The position numbers and the translations under genes were made by a program. Below, in pieces: positions 45,554-53,575 of a stretch of DNA of 64,000 nucleotides. Numbering within the stretch: position 1 is the stretch's first letter; the number at the start of each line of letters is the position of its first letter. Where the stretch lies: positions 310,001 to 374,000 of the forward strand of contig JAHHGV010000001.1 in NCBI GenBank assembly GCA_019359695.1, read 5' to 3'. The stretch is from Brasilonema angustatum HA4187-MV1 (GTDB taxonomy: Bacteria; Cyanobacteriota; Cyanobacteriia; Cyanobacteriales; Nostocaceae). The notes under the pieces were generated by a model. It saw nothing but the letters and a program-made list of their open reading frames with translations. It searched no databases and was not told where the DNA came from.

Positions 45554-46687
45554 ATGACATCTGCAAACACATTTAGAAATATTCAAAAGTATCTTCCCAT
45601 CATGGGCGATATCAATCTCAAAACGCTGATCGCCTATAAGGCAACGCGAGGAGCAGCCAGAGTGATCAACGCAGCTCAAATGGCATTGGGAGAAGCCTAC
45701 GTTAATGGATTAGAAATACCAGATTCAGTCTATCGCTCGCTAATCAATTCCTCCATGCCGCTGTTATTTCAGCATTGTCCTGGTCTGCTTGCTCCCTACG
45801 AATGGGTCTTAAACGAAACGGATCATATTGCTGAAGGCTCGCGCGAACTAATGAAGGTTCAATATGACTTACCACAAGCAATGCTGAACCAAATGTTGGG
45901 AGATTGGAAATTAATTTACCCTAAGTACAGCATGGGATTGTGGGAGCGTGGCGCTGTCGATTTAGAAGAATCTCAAAAGCACATGATCGATCAAATAATT
46001 GAGCGGCTAGAAATAAAAGATGGCGATAACATTTTGGATTTTGGCTGCGGCTGGGGTTGCGTACCTAACTACATTCTGTCTAAGTTTCCCAATGTGCGAT
46101 TTACCGGATTGAATTTGAGCCATGAACAATGTGAGTACATGCGCAGTAAAATGCAAGACCCTGAGAGCTATTTGAGTTCTGGTCGGTTCACGCTTTATGA
46201 AGGCGATCTAAATGATGCTCAATTTGCAGAGAATTTCGACAAAATTCTCTCAATTGGTGTCTTTGAACATGTTGGCAATCTCACCAATGCCTTCCAAAAA
46301 CTGGCATCCCTCTTAAAGAGTGGCGGTAGAGTGTTTATTCACATCATCACCGCTCGCATTCCTAACAATATGTCGTCTGGCTTCACGCATAAGTATATTT
46401 TTCCACATGGTCGCTACTGGAATTATGATGCTATTCCAAACCACAATCGAGACCTGAAAACCATCAGTCAGTGGTACATAAACGGCATGAATTATCACAA
46501 AACGCTGACAGATTGGTTACGGCGATTTGACGACCATCAAGAGAGCATCAAACACTTAGACTATGGCATGGACTATGCCAAGTTCCGTCGCATTTGGCGA
46601 TTCTACTTGCTGATGCTGGGGACGATTTTTGCGACGTGCGATGGTGAATATAATGGGAATGGTCAATATCTTATGGTTCACACGTAA
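45554..46687 (+). CDS. cyclopropane-fatty-acyl-phospholipid synthase-like methyltransferase
   Basis: 377 residues. CFA-type enzymes use SAM to methylate or cyclopropanate unsaturated acyl chains. Seen: KVQYDLPQAMLNQMLGDWKLIYPKYSMG (the family's entry to the active site), the SAM site NILDFGCGWGCVPNYI, GLNLSHEQCEYM, DKILSIGVFEHVG with the carbonate/bicarbonate-region acidic residues, and SGGRVFIHIITAR near the end. It differs from E. coli CFA by its N-terminal 100 residues. Substrate preference cannot be told; a desaturase 0.8 kb upstream suggests membrane acyl chains. Confidence 0.8.
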   Translation: MTSANTFRNIQKYLPIMGDINLKTLIAYKATRGAARVINAAQMALGEAYVNGLEIPDSVYRSLINSSMPLLFQHCPGLLAPYEWVLNETDHIAEGSRELMKVQYDLPQAMLNQMLGDWKLIYPKYSMGLWERGAVDLEESQKHMIDQIIERLEIKDGDNILDFGCGWGCVPNYILSKFPNVRFTGLNLSHEQCEYMRSKMQDPESYLSSGRFTLYEGDLNDAQFAENFDKILSIGVFEHVGNLTNAFQKLASLLKSGGRVFIHIITARIPNNMSSGFTHKYIFPHGRYWNYDAIPNHNRDLKTISQWYINGMNYHKTLTDWLRRFDDHQESIKHLDYGMDYAKFRRIWRFYLLMLGTIFATCDGEYNGNGQYLMVHT

Positions 46688-46689
46688 TT

Positions 46690-46873
46690 GAGCGAAAAGC
46701 AGATTCTTAACCTGCGAACGGATTCAAGTTTTTGTCGAACAAAGCAGTATTCCTCAGAGGATGTTTGGGATACTAGAAGTATTTTTCAACAATGCCTCAA
46801 CATTGGGGAGCCTCCAGAGCAAAAGCAGACCATGCGCTTCCCTCTGGGCAAGGGACTGCGAACTGAAGTTTAG
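46690..46873 (+). pseudogene. collapsed fragment of the downstream radical SAM gene
   Basis: The stretch contains AACAAAGCAGTATTCCTCAG, matching 48080-48099 (AACAAACCAGTATTCCTCAA). It then jumps to TTTCAACAATGCCTCAACAT and the following CCATGCGCTTCCCT...GGGCAAGGGACTGCGA, matching 48316-48393. Everything between, about 200 bp of the intact gene, is missing. The small open frame here is therefore a deletion derivative, not a gene. Confidence 0.8.
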
Positions 46874-47057
46874 ACCAGGCAATTAAGAAATACCCAACGG
46901 CTTCGCCCCCTTCAAGTTGGCTCCACTCAGTTCGGACACATTGCAAATAATTGTTGCAGAATTTGCTTTTTTCCTTTAGTAACTAGCTAATAAATGCTAA
47001 AGCAGAGATAAGTAAATTCCGCATCAGAAACAAGTAATTAATTTGAGGACTGAGCGA

Positions 47058-48650
47058 ATGAAAACGCTGTTACTCTACCCTTGTTTTCCCCAGTCTTTTT
47101 GGTCTTATGACCGATTTCTAAAAATAGCTGGACTTAAAGCTTTCATTCCTCCATTGGGAATTATTACAATTGCCGCATTGTTACCAAAGGATTGGGAAAT
47201 TAGATTTTTTGACCGTAATGTCAACCCAGAAACAGATGATGATTGGCAGTGGTGTGACATGGTTATTCTGTCTGCAATGTTGGTTCAAAAACCTGACTTC
47301 CACGCCCTGATTCAAAAAGCTGTGCGATTGGGCAAGAAGGTGGTAGTGGGTGGTCCTTATCCAACGTCGATTCCTCAAGATTCTCTTGCTTCTGGAGCTC
47401 ATTACTTGGTATTGGATGAGGGAGAGCTCACTATCCCGCAATTTCTGGAAGCACTTGCCCAAGGTAAAGACCAAGGAATCTTTCGCGCTAGTGACAAACC
47501 TGACGTTACAAAAAGCCCCATTCCCCGCTTCGACCTGTTGAAGCTAGATGCCTACTTCATGATGGCGATTCAGTTTTCTCGGGGCTGTCCCTTCAACTGC
47601 GAATTCTGTGACATTATCACTCTTTATGGTCGCAAACCGCGTACTAAGGAACCGAGTCAAACCTTAGCAGAGTTGCAAACCCTCTATGACTTAGGCTGGA
47701 GAGGACCACTTTTTATTGTCGATGACAACTTTATTGGAAACCAGCGTAATGTCAAACGGTTTCTGGTTTCATTGATTCCTTGGATGAAAGAGCGCAACTA
47801 TCCCTTCACTTTCATCACTGAAGCTTCTGTCAATCTGGCAGAAGATGCGGAACTGCTGCATCTAATGGTAGAAGCTGGTTTCAACGCTGTCTTTCTCGGC
47901 ATTGAAACCCCAGACCAAGATAGCCTCAAAGTCACTCAGAAGTTTCAAAATACCCGCAATTCACTGTTAGAAGCCTGTCGCCAGATTAACTCAGCCGGAT
48001 TACTGATTTATGCCGGATTTATTCTCGGCTTTGATGGAGAACGCTCTGGCGCTGGCGAGAGGATTCAAACTTTTGTTGAACAAACCAGTATTCCTCAACC
48101 GATGCTTGGGATACTACAAGCGTTGCCCAATACCGCTCTCTGGAATCGCCTGAAAGCAGAGCAACGTTTATTAGAAGGTATCGGAGGCGTAGAGGTGGGA
48201 GACCAAAATACTTTGATGAACTTCAAACCTACCCGACCACTCAGCGAGATTGGTAGAGAGTATGTACAAGGTTTCTGGACGTTGTACGAACCAGCTAACT
48301 ATCTCAGACGCTGCTTTCAACAATGCCTCAACATTGGGCAGCCTCCAGAGAAAAGGCAGACCATGCGCTTCCCTGCGGGCAAGGGACTGCGACTAGTAGC
48401 ACAATTAATTTGGCATCAAGGTTGGCAACGCTCTGAAATCCGGGTGCAATTTTGGCAACAACTGTGGACAATCCTACGTACTAAACCTCAAGTTCTTAAT
48501 ATGTATCTGGGCTTGTGTGCTGCTGGGGAACATTTCTGGGAGTACCGTGTTTTAGCGAGAGAACGCATTACCCAGCAGCTAGGTTACGATCCACTGGCAC
48601 TGCCCGAATCCTTGACACTGGAATCAACAAAAAGCTTAATTTCTAATTAA
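47058..48650 (+). CDS. B12-binding radical SAM protein with DUF4070
   Basis: 530 residues from ATG 47058 (a TTG at 47043 gives five more). An N-terminal B12-binding-like domain contains [34 protein letters not shown] and [12 protein letters not shown]. The radical SAM cluster motif is in [27 protein letters not shown]4070 follows with [17 protein letters not shown]. The whole set is that of the family containing HpnP, the hopanoid C-2 methylase; other members modify other substrates, so HpnP is only a candidate. It ends within 4 bp of the convergent ureC stop. The desaturase and cyclopropane-synthase-like genes upstream support a membrane-lipid role. Confidence 0.85.
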   Translation: MKTLLLYPCFPQSFWSYDRFLKIAGLKAFIPPLGIITIAALLPKDWEIRFFDRNVNPETDDDWQWCDMVILSAMLVQKPDFHALIQKAVRLGKKVVVGGPYPTSIPQDSLASGAHYLVLDEGELTIPQFLEALAQGKDQGIFRASDKPDVTKSPIPRFDLLKLDAYFMMAIQFSRGCPFNCEFCDIITLYGRKPRTKEPSQTLAELQTLYDLGWRGPLFIVDDNFIGNQRNVKRFLVSLIPWMKERNYPFTFITEASVNLAEDAELLHLMVEAGFNAVFLGIETPDQDSLKVTQKFQNTRNSLLEACRQINSAGLLIYAGFILGFDGERSGAGERIQTFVEQTSIPQPMLGILQALPNTALWNRLKAEQRLLEGIGGVEVGDQNTLMNFKPTRPLSEIGREYVQGFWTLYEPANYLRRCFQQCLNIGQPPEKRQTMRFPAGKGLRLVAQLIWHQGWQRSEIRVQFWQQLWTILRTKPQVLNMYLGLCAAGEHFWEYRVLARERITQQLGYDPLALPESLTLESTKSLISN

Positions 48651-50380
48651 AACAAGAAATAACGTTGTGTCATAGGTAAAGAGCTAGCAGGTTCACAAGT
48701 TAACAACTTCCCATCTACCCTCACATCGAAAGTTTCTGGATCAACCTCTATTTGTGGGGTAGCATCGTTGAGCTTCAAATCTGCTTTTTTCAACTCACGT
48801 GTTTTGGAAACTGCGACTGTTCGAGTTTTTAAACCAAGTTTTTCGGGTATACCCTGTTTCAAGGCTTCGTTGGAAACGAAAGTTATAGAAGTTTCTGCCA
48901 TTGCACCGCCAAAGCTACCAAACATCGGACGCATATGAACTGGTTCGGGGGTGGAGATACTAGCATTAGGATCGCCCATTTGTGAGTAAGCGATCATTCC
49001 TCCTTTGATCACAGTCTCTGGTTTGACGCCAAAAAATGCTGGCTTCCACAAACACAAATCTGCTAGCTTTCCTTCTTCAACGGAACCTATATGATCTGCA
49101 ACGCCGTGAGCGATCGCAGGGTTAATGGTGTATTTGGCGATGTAGCGTTTTGCCCTAAAATTATCATGGGTTTGGTGAGGATGACCAGGATTCGGTAATA
49201 ATCCCTTCTGTACTTTCATCTTATGGGCAGTTTGCCAGGTGCGAGTAATCACTTCCCCTACCCTTCCCATTGCTTGAGAATCGGAAGACATAATGCTGAT
49301 AATCCCCATATCATGCAAAATGTCCTCAGCCGCAATCGTTTCCTTGCGAATTCTCGATTCGGCAAATTTGACATCTTCACGAATGTTTTTATCGAGGTGA
49401 TGACATACCATCAACATATCAAGATGTTCATCAAAAGTATTGATGGTGTAGGGACGAGTGGGATTAGTAGAAGCGGGCAAAACATTAGCTAGACTACAGA
49501 CTTTCAGAATATCAGGCGCATGACCACCACCTGCACCTTCTGTATGGAAAGTGTGAATCACACGGTTTTTAAAAGCAGCAATGGTATTTTCCACAAATCC
49601 TGCTTCATTCAGGGAGTCGGTGTGAATTGCGACTTGTACGTCGTATTCATCTGCAACCGAAAGACAAGTATCAATCGCATTTGCGGTGGTTCCCCAATCT
49701 TCATGCAGCTTTAAACCCATAACTCCCGCAGCAACTTGCTCTATCAATCCTTCAGGTTTGCTAGTATTACCTTTGCCTAAGAAACCAACATTGACAGGGA
49801 AACCATCAGCCGCTTGTAGCATGCGGTAAATATTCCAAGGACCAGGGGTACAAGTCGTCGCGAGAGTACCCGTAGCAGAACCAGTACCACCCCCAATTAA
49901 AGTAGTCGTACCAGAGGCGATCGCAGTTTCAATTTGCTGAGGACAGATAAAGTGAATGTGGGTATCAATCGCCCCAGCAGTCAGAATTTTGCCTTCTCCT
50001 GCGATCGCTTCCGTACCAGGACCAATAATAATATCTATATTGTCTTGTGTGTAGGGATTGCCTGCTTTACCAATTTTAAAAATCTTCCCGTCTTTAATGC
50101 CAACATCTGCTTTAATAATGCCTGACCAATCAAGAATCAAGGCGTTGGTGATCACCACATCTACTGCACCATCAGCATTTGAAATCGGGGATTGTCCCAT
50201 ACCATCCCGAATCACCTTACCACCACCGAATTTAACCTCTTCGCCGTAAACCGTACCACCATAGGTTGTGTAGTCTTGTTCCACTTCAATGAACAAATCC
50301 GTATCAGCAAGACGAATGCGATCGCCAATCGTAGGACCAAAAGTATTGGTATATTCCCGTCGGTTCATAAAATAACTCAT
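48647..50380 (-). CDS. ureC: urease alpha subunit
   Basis: 577 residues from ATG 50380 ([10 protein letters not shown]); the open frame is longer but upstream residues are repeat-derived, and 50368 (MNRREY) is also possible. Urease hydrolyses urea to ammonia and carbamate. Active-site residues are visible: Ni ligands in [11 protein letters not shown], the carbamylated lysine in [34 protein letters not shown], the flap histidine in MVCHHLDK and SSDSQAMGR. Length is normal. It is 302 bp downstream of ureF in the same direction and converges on the radical SAM gene with a 4-bp overlap. Confidence 0.97.
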   Translation of the reverse strand: MSYFMNRREYTNTFGPTIGDRIRLADTDLFIEVEQDYTTYGGTVYGEEVKFGGGKVIRDGMGQSPISNADGAVDVVITNALILDWSGIIKADVGIKDGKIFKIGKAGNPYTQDNIDIIIGPGTEAIAGEGKILTAGAIDTHIHFICPQQIETAIASGTTTLIGGGTGSATGTLATTCTPGPWNIYRMLQAADGFPVNVGFLGKGNTSKPEGLIEQVAAGVMGLKLHEDWGTTANAIDTCLSVADEYDVQVAIHTDSLNEAGFVENTIAAFKNRVIHTFHTEGAGGGHAPDILKVCSLANVLPASTNPTRPYTINTFDEHLDMLMVCHHLDKNIREDVKFAESRIRKETIAAEDILHDMGIISIMSSDSQAMGRVGEVITRTWQTAHKMKVQKGLLPNPGHPHQTHDNFRAKRYIAKYTINPAIAHGVADHIGSVEEGKLADLCLWKPAFFGVKPETVIKGGMIAYSQMGDPNASISTPEPVHMRPMFGSFGGAMAETSITFVSNEALKQGIPEKLGLKTRTVAVSKTRELKKADLKLNDATPQIEVDPETFDVRVDGKLLTCEPASSLPMTQRYFLF

Positions 50381-50682
50381 GTTTAATATCTTTCTAGTGA
50401 TGTGTAGAAACGTAATCTCTACATTACTCCTCTCTCTGTGTCCTCTGCGCCTCTGCGGTTCAAAAATAGTTATTCTTCTGGCGGTTCGGAAATAATAGCT
50501 AGTAGGTTGGGTTGAGGAACGAAACCCAACATCCACTTGGTTTTGTTGGGTTGCGTTGCGCTGAACCCTACATCAAGTTAAAAATCGTGATTTGAAAATT
50601 TGAAACAATAAACGAACCGCAAAGGACACAAAGAAATAAGAATTTTAGAGAGTTCTTGCGTAAGCCTTAATATTAAGAACAA
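50381..50682. repeat. intergenic repeats between ureF and ureC
   Basis: Contains CTGTGTCCTCTGCGCCTCTGCGGTTC (50437-50462) and its partial inverse GAACCGCAAAGGACACA (about 50615-50631), plus a GTAGGTTGGGTTGAGGAACG...CCCAAC repeat (50500-50530) and GTTGGGTTGCGTTGCGCTGAACCC. No gene. It could attenuate transcription from ureF into ureC. Confidence 0.55.
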
Positions 50683-51411
50683 TTAACTGGCAAATAATCT
50701 CTGAGCCAGTTTTTGATGCCGCATTTGGGCAATATCTATAGTAGGAGTACAAGACCACATTTCCTCCAGACTCATTGATGCAGCAGTTTGGTAAGCTGTC
50801 TCAATTTCTGGTGCTAACTGAAGCAAAACTCGTTGTGCTTGCAAATGTCCCACAACACTCAAACGGATCGCAGCCCCCAACAACCCAGTCACGAAGCTAT
50901 GCAAAAAACCCAGCACTGTATCCTGTTCACTCAAAAGAGCTGCTCTACCAACTACAGCAAAGACAACTGGATGCAAGCAATGAATTTTACCTTTGGCAGC
51001 ATCTTGATTTAAAATCTCTAATTGAGAATCTTCCCAAGTCAAACTGGCAACCATGAGCAACGCCCGTCCGCTTTTGCGCTGGGTTTCGCGCGTTTTCTCG
51101 ACTAGGGTTTGAGCAAATAGTCGAGCATCTGCAGCTCGTACTGCTTCTAAATCAGCGATCGAACTTCCCCGGTAAGCATGAATCAGCGCTACTGTATCTG
51201 TAACTCCTACCTTATTACGCAATAATAGCCGCAAAAAAGTTTGCAAATCTTCTGATCCACGCAGTTGATTTTCTTGGACTAAGGATTCTAACCCGTGAGA
51301 TAAAGTAAAAGAGCCAGAGGGGAAGAAAGAATCAGACAACTGCATTAAGGCGAGTTGTTGGGCGATGCTCCTCTGGAGCCCCTTCGCGAACGCAGATGCA
51401 GGTAAACTCAT
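50683..51411 (-). CDS. ureF: urease accessory protein UreF
   Basis: 242 residues. UreF joins UreD and UreG in loading nickel on apo-urease. Seen: [24 protein letters not shown] (family N-terminal motif), [23 protein letters not shown], and a Gly/Ala-rich C-terminal bundle ([21 protein letters not shown]). ATG 51411 overlaps ureE by 4 bp. The first 22 residues ([14 protein letters not shown] part) come from a dispersed repeat at 51361-51394, absent from usual UreF proteins, so the N-terminus is repeat-extended. Confidence 0.92.
   Translation of the reverse strand: MSLPASAFAKGLQRSIAQQLALMQLSDSFFPSGSFTLSHGLESLVQENQLRGSEDLQTFLRLLLRNKVGVTDTVALIHAYRGSSIADLEAVRAADARLFAQTLVEKTRETQRKSGRALLMVASLTWEDSQLEILNQDAAKGKIHCLHPVVFAVVGRAALLSEQDTVLGFLHSFVTGLLGAAIRLSVVGHLQAQRVLLQLAPEIETAYQTAASMSLEEMWSCTPTIDIAQMRHQKLAQRLFAS
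51361..51394. repeat. dispersed repeat within the ureF 5' end
   Basis: GGCGATGCTCCTCTGGAGCC followed by CCTTCGCGAACGCA; nearly identical to the copy at 51460-51493 (one C/G change). It encodes part of the UreF N-terminus in frame. Confidence 0.85.
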
Positions 51412-51956
51412 GAGCCGTGATCGTGATGAGTGTGTGGAGAAAAGTCGAGATGTTGTTGGGGCGATGCTCCTCTGGAGCCGCTTCGCGAACGCAATTCGTA
51501 GTTAATCTGTAAGCCAGGAATCTGAAAATCCCGAACAGTTGATTCCATAACTTCCATATCTGCTGCTAGTTGAACGTAGAGTTTACCATCTTGTACGATA
51601 ATAGGCCAATGGTGATTACCCAAGACATGACCCAGATGAATTAATTCAATAGCATGCTCAGTAACTGGCTTAGTAAAACTAAGTACCATGACTTTTTGCT
51701 CTTGCAGATGAATCAGCACTAGTTTACCTTCTTCCGTTTCTAAAACATCTCCTTCCCGCAATGCCCAATCTCGACTTTTCACGATTCCTACAGCCACACC
51801 AGTGGTAGTGTGAGCGTGAATTCGACCTTTGTGGCTATCAGTTTGACTAATATGAACTTCCAAGCAAAGTGCTGAAACACGAGCTTTTTCTATTCGTTCA
51901 GATAAGCTGACATTTTCTTTTGAATTGCCCAGGTAAATTTCTGCTAACTCAGTCAT
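51408..51956 (-). CDS. ureE: urease accessory protein UreE (nickel chaperone)
   Basis: 182 residues. The N-terminal [12 protein letters not shown]-type domain and the middle Ni-binding core ([21 protein letters not shown], where GNxHxP-like histidines bind nickel at the dimer interface) are seen. The C-terminal tail is His-rich ([14 protein letters not shown]), another typical Ni site. Between the core and tail, [15 protein letters not shown] is encoded by a dispersed repeat (51460-51493) read in frame. ATG 51956 overlaps ureD by 4 bp. It delivers nickel to the UreG-UreF-UreD complex. Confidence 0.92.
   Translation of the reverse strand: MTELAEIYLGNSKENVSLSERIEKARVSALCLEVHISQTDSHKGRIHAHTTTGVAVGIVKSRDWALREGDVLETEEGKLVLIHLQEQKVMVLSFTKPVTEHAIELIHLGHVLGNHHWPIIVQDGKLYVQLAADMEVMESTVRDFQIPGLQINYELRSRSGSRGASPQQHLDFSPHTHHDHGS
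51460..51493. repeat. dispersed repeat within the ureE 3' part
   Basis: Second copy of the GCGATGCTCC...TTCGCGAACGCA element, 66 bases from the copy in ureF, both in the same orientation. It encodes the Arg/Ser-rich linker before the His tail. Confidence 0.85.
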
Positions 51957-52831
51957 AAATCATTGGGTAAAGAAGGTTGATGAATCGAGCTACGCACACA
52001 GTTTAAGGCGTATTTTAAATAATTTTTGAGTTCGTGAGTTCCACTAGCCATAGCTCTAATCAACAGACCCTTGTTTCGGGGTAAGATTGAGCTTGCTACA
52101 GTCAGACCGGAGCAGTTAGCTGCTTCTAAGTCTTCTACACTTTTACTTAATAATTCCAGATTTGTTTCAGGTAAAACTATAATCACATTACCAAGGACAG
52201 GTGAAGAGGCAAAGAGGTTAGTTTTAGTAAAGGGATTTCGCTTTCCTTCTAAGCGCATCGCATCAGTAAACCATAGCTCTCCACAAGTAGAAGTCACTTG
52301 CAGGCGGCTGAAGTAGTATTGAAACTGGTAAAATTCTCCCCTTGCCAACCTTCCAGGTAGAATCATTTCACTCAAAAATAATCTTCCAGTCGGATGAATC
52401 TTAATATTTATAGTTTGCTCCAAACTTGCATCAGCAAACAAAATTAATGGTTCTGGGACAAATTCTAACGTTGCTCCTTCCCCAATTTCAATTTCATAAT
52501 TGGTTGTCGCTTTTGAGCCTGCTATAGGCATCGAATGAACTTTAGTTGCAGCTTGTTCCGTAAGATAAACGCTAGTATGATCTGCTAGTTGCAAAGATAT
52601 ATTCAACTTATCTTGTGCCAGTAAACCTGGAGATGTGCTCATAACATAGAGATAAGCACGCTGAAAATCAGCATCATCGAGATAAAATACCGGAGATACC
52701 CTCAAAGGATAAGCTGTGTATTGATGGCTGAGAATAGTTTGACCAAAGCGATTGCCCGAAGGGCAGACGCCTAAAGGCGTAACGCACTTCAGTCTTAACT
52801 CCAAATTACAGCGCTTCTCATCTGCATTCAT
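51953..52831 (-). CDS. ureD: urease accessory protein UreD
   Basis: 292 residues. UreD (UreH) scaffolds the UreF-UreG complex on urease. Seen: a beta-rich N-terminal LSHQYTAYPLRVSPVFYLDDAD, LYVMSTSPGLLAQDKLNISL (the LGGGLL..D-type segment, poorly conserved here), LTEQAATKVHSM, EFVPEPLILFADA and GRLFLSEMILPGRLARGE. Residues about 16-30 (CVTPLGVCPSGN) come from a dispersed repeat (52748-52786), and the start MNADEKR from a simple repeat at the ureG/ureD junction. ATGA overlaps with ureG. Confidence 0.9.
   Translation of the reverse strand: MNADEKRCNLELRLKCVTPLGVCPSGNRFGQTILSHQYTAYPLRVSPVFYLDDADFQRAYLYVMSTSPGLLAQDKLNISLQLADHTSVYLTEQAATKVHSMPIAGSKATTNYEIEIGEGATLEFVPEPLILFADASLEQTINIKIHPTGRLFLSEMILPGRLARGEFYQFQYYFSRLQVTSTCGELWFTDAMRLEGKRNPFTKTNLFASSPVLGNVIIVLPETNLELLSKSVEDLEAANCSGLTVASSILPRNKGLLIRAMASGTHELKNYLKYALNCVRSSIHQPSLPNDL
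52748..52786. repeat. dispersed palindromic repeat in frame in ureD
   Basis: GCGATTGCCCGAAGGGCAGA then CGCCTAAAGGCGTAACGCA: two adjacent small palindromes (TGCCCGAAGGGCA, ACGCCTAAAGGCGT). The ureD frame reads through it, adding about 13 residues near the N-terminus. Confidence 0.8.
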
Positions 52832-52865
52832 CTGCGTCCATCTACTTCGGCGTCCATCTGCGGTT
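52800..52865. repeat. simple repeat at the ureG/ureD junction
   Basis: Imperfect tandem copies of CATCTGCGTCC/CATCTGCATT-type units. They code the unusual UreG C-terminus (EEPQMDAEVDGRR) and the UreD N-terminus (MNADEKR), so both proteins have repeat-derived ends here. Confidence 0.7.
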
Positions 52866-53505
52866 CCTCAACTCTTTGATGTGTTGCGGAAGCACTGCGA
52901 AACAGAACTGTCTCCAAAATAAAATCGATTACCTCGTCCAATCCTTCTCCCGTCTTGCAATTAGTATATGCAATAGGTTTGCCTCGACGGTATATCGGCG
53001 CTTCTTTGCGGATTAACTCCAAATCAGCACCAACATAAGGAGCAATATCAATTTTATTCACCACCGCTAAATCAGCTTGTACAAAGCCAGGACCATTTTT
53101 ACGGGGGATATCATCTCCCGCACCTACATCAATCACAAAAATATAGGAATCCACCAAATCATAGCTAAAAGTGGAGGCAAGATTATCACCACCACTTTCA
53201 ATCAAGATTAAGTCTAATTCCGGAATCAGTAACTCAAAATCCTTCACCGCTAAAAGATTCATCGTTGGATCTTCCCGAATTGCTGTGTGTGGACAGCTAC
53301 CCGTTTCTACTCCTATAATCCTTTGTGCTGGCAAAAACCCGCGACTTTTGAGTCGATCTGCATCTTCCGTAGTAAGTAAGTCATTGGTAACAACGGCTAC
53401 TTCAATACCTTGATTCATCAATGTTGGGACTATAGACTCTATTAGAGCTGTTTTTCCGCTTCCTACTGGTCCCCCAATCCCCAGTCGAGCTGCTGACTTT
53501 AGCAT
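52828..53505 (-). CDS. ureG: urease accessory GTPase UreG
   Basis: 225 residues from ATG 53505 (MLKSAARLGIGGPVGSGKT), the start that fits the family; upstream residues in the open frame are weakly supported. UreG is a SIMIBI GTPase that powers nickel insertion. Motifs: P-loop GGPVGSGKTALIE, the CPH-like metal site GVETGSCPHTAIREDPTMN, ESGGDNLASTFS, base-recognition VNKIDIAPYVGADL. The C-terminal tail of about 20 residues is repeat-derived. ureG heads the block ureG-ureD-ureE-ureF, each overlapping the next by 4 bp. A TnpB-like gene ends 70 bp upstream. Confidence 0.93.
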   Translation of the reverse strand: MLKSAARLGIGGPVGSGKTALIESIVPTLMNQGIEVAVVTNDLLTTEDADRLKSRGFLPAQRIIGVETGSCPHTAIREDPTMNLLAVKDFELLIPELDLILIESGGDNLASTFSYDLVDSYIFVIDVGAGDDIPRKNGPGFVQADLAVVNKIDIAPYVGADLELIRKEAPIYRRGKPIAYTNCKTGEGLDEVIDFILETVLFRSASATHQRVEEPQMDAEVDGRR

Positions 53506-53575
53506 GGCTAATCTATCCTGCTTGAACTCTTGGAGACTGCTATTGAACCCTCTGCGACTATCGCGGTACGCAGAA

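Noticed and set aside
46690-46873. A 61-codon open frame as a real small gene
   Set aside because: It matches two parts of the downstream radical SAM gene with a deletion between them, so it is a pseudogene fragment.
50381-50536. Longer UreC start at 50536
   Set aside because: The additional residues are coded by dispersed repeat sequence; [10 protein letters not shown] at 50380 fits UreC.
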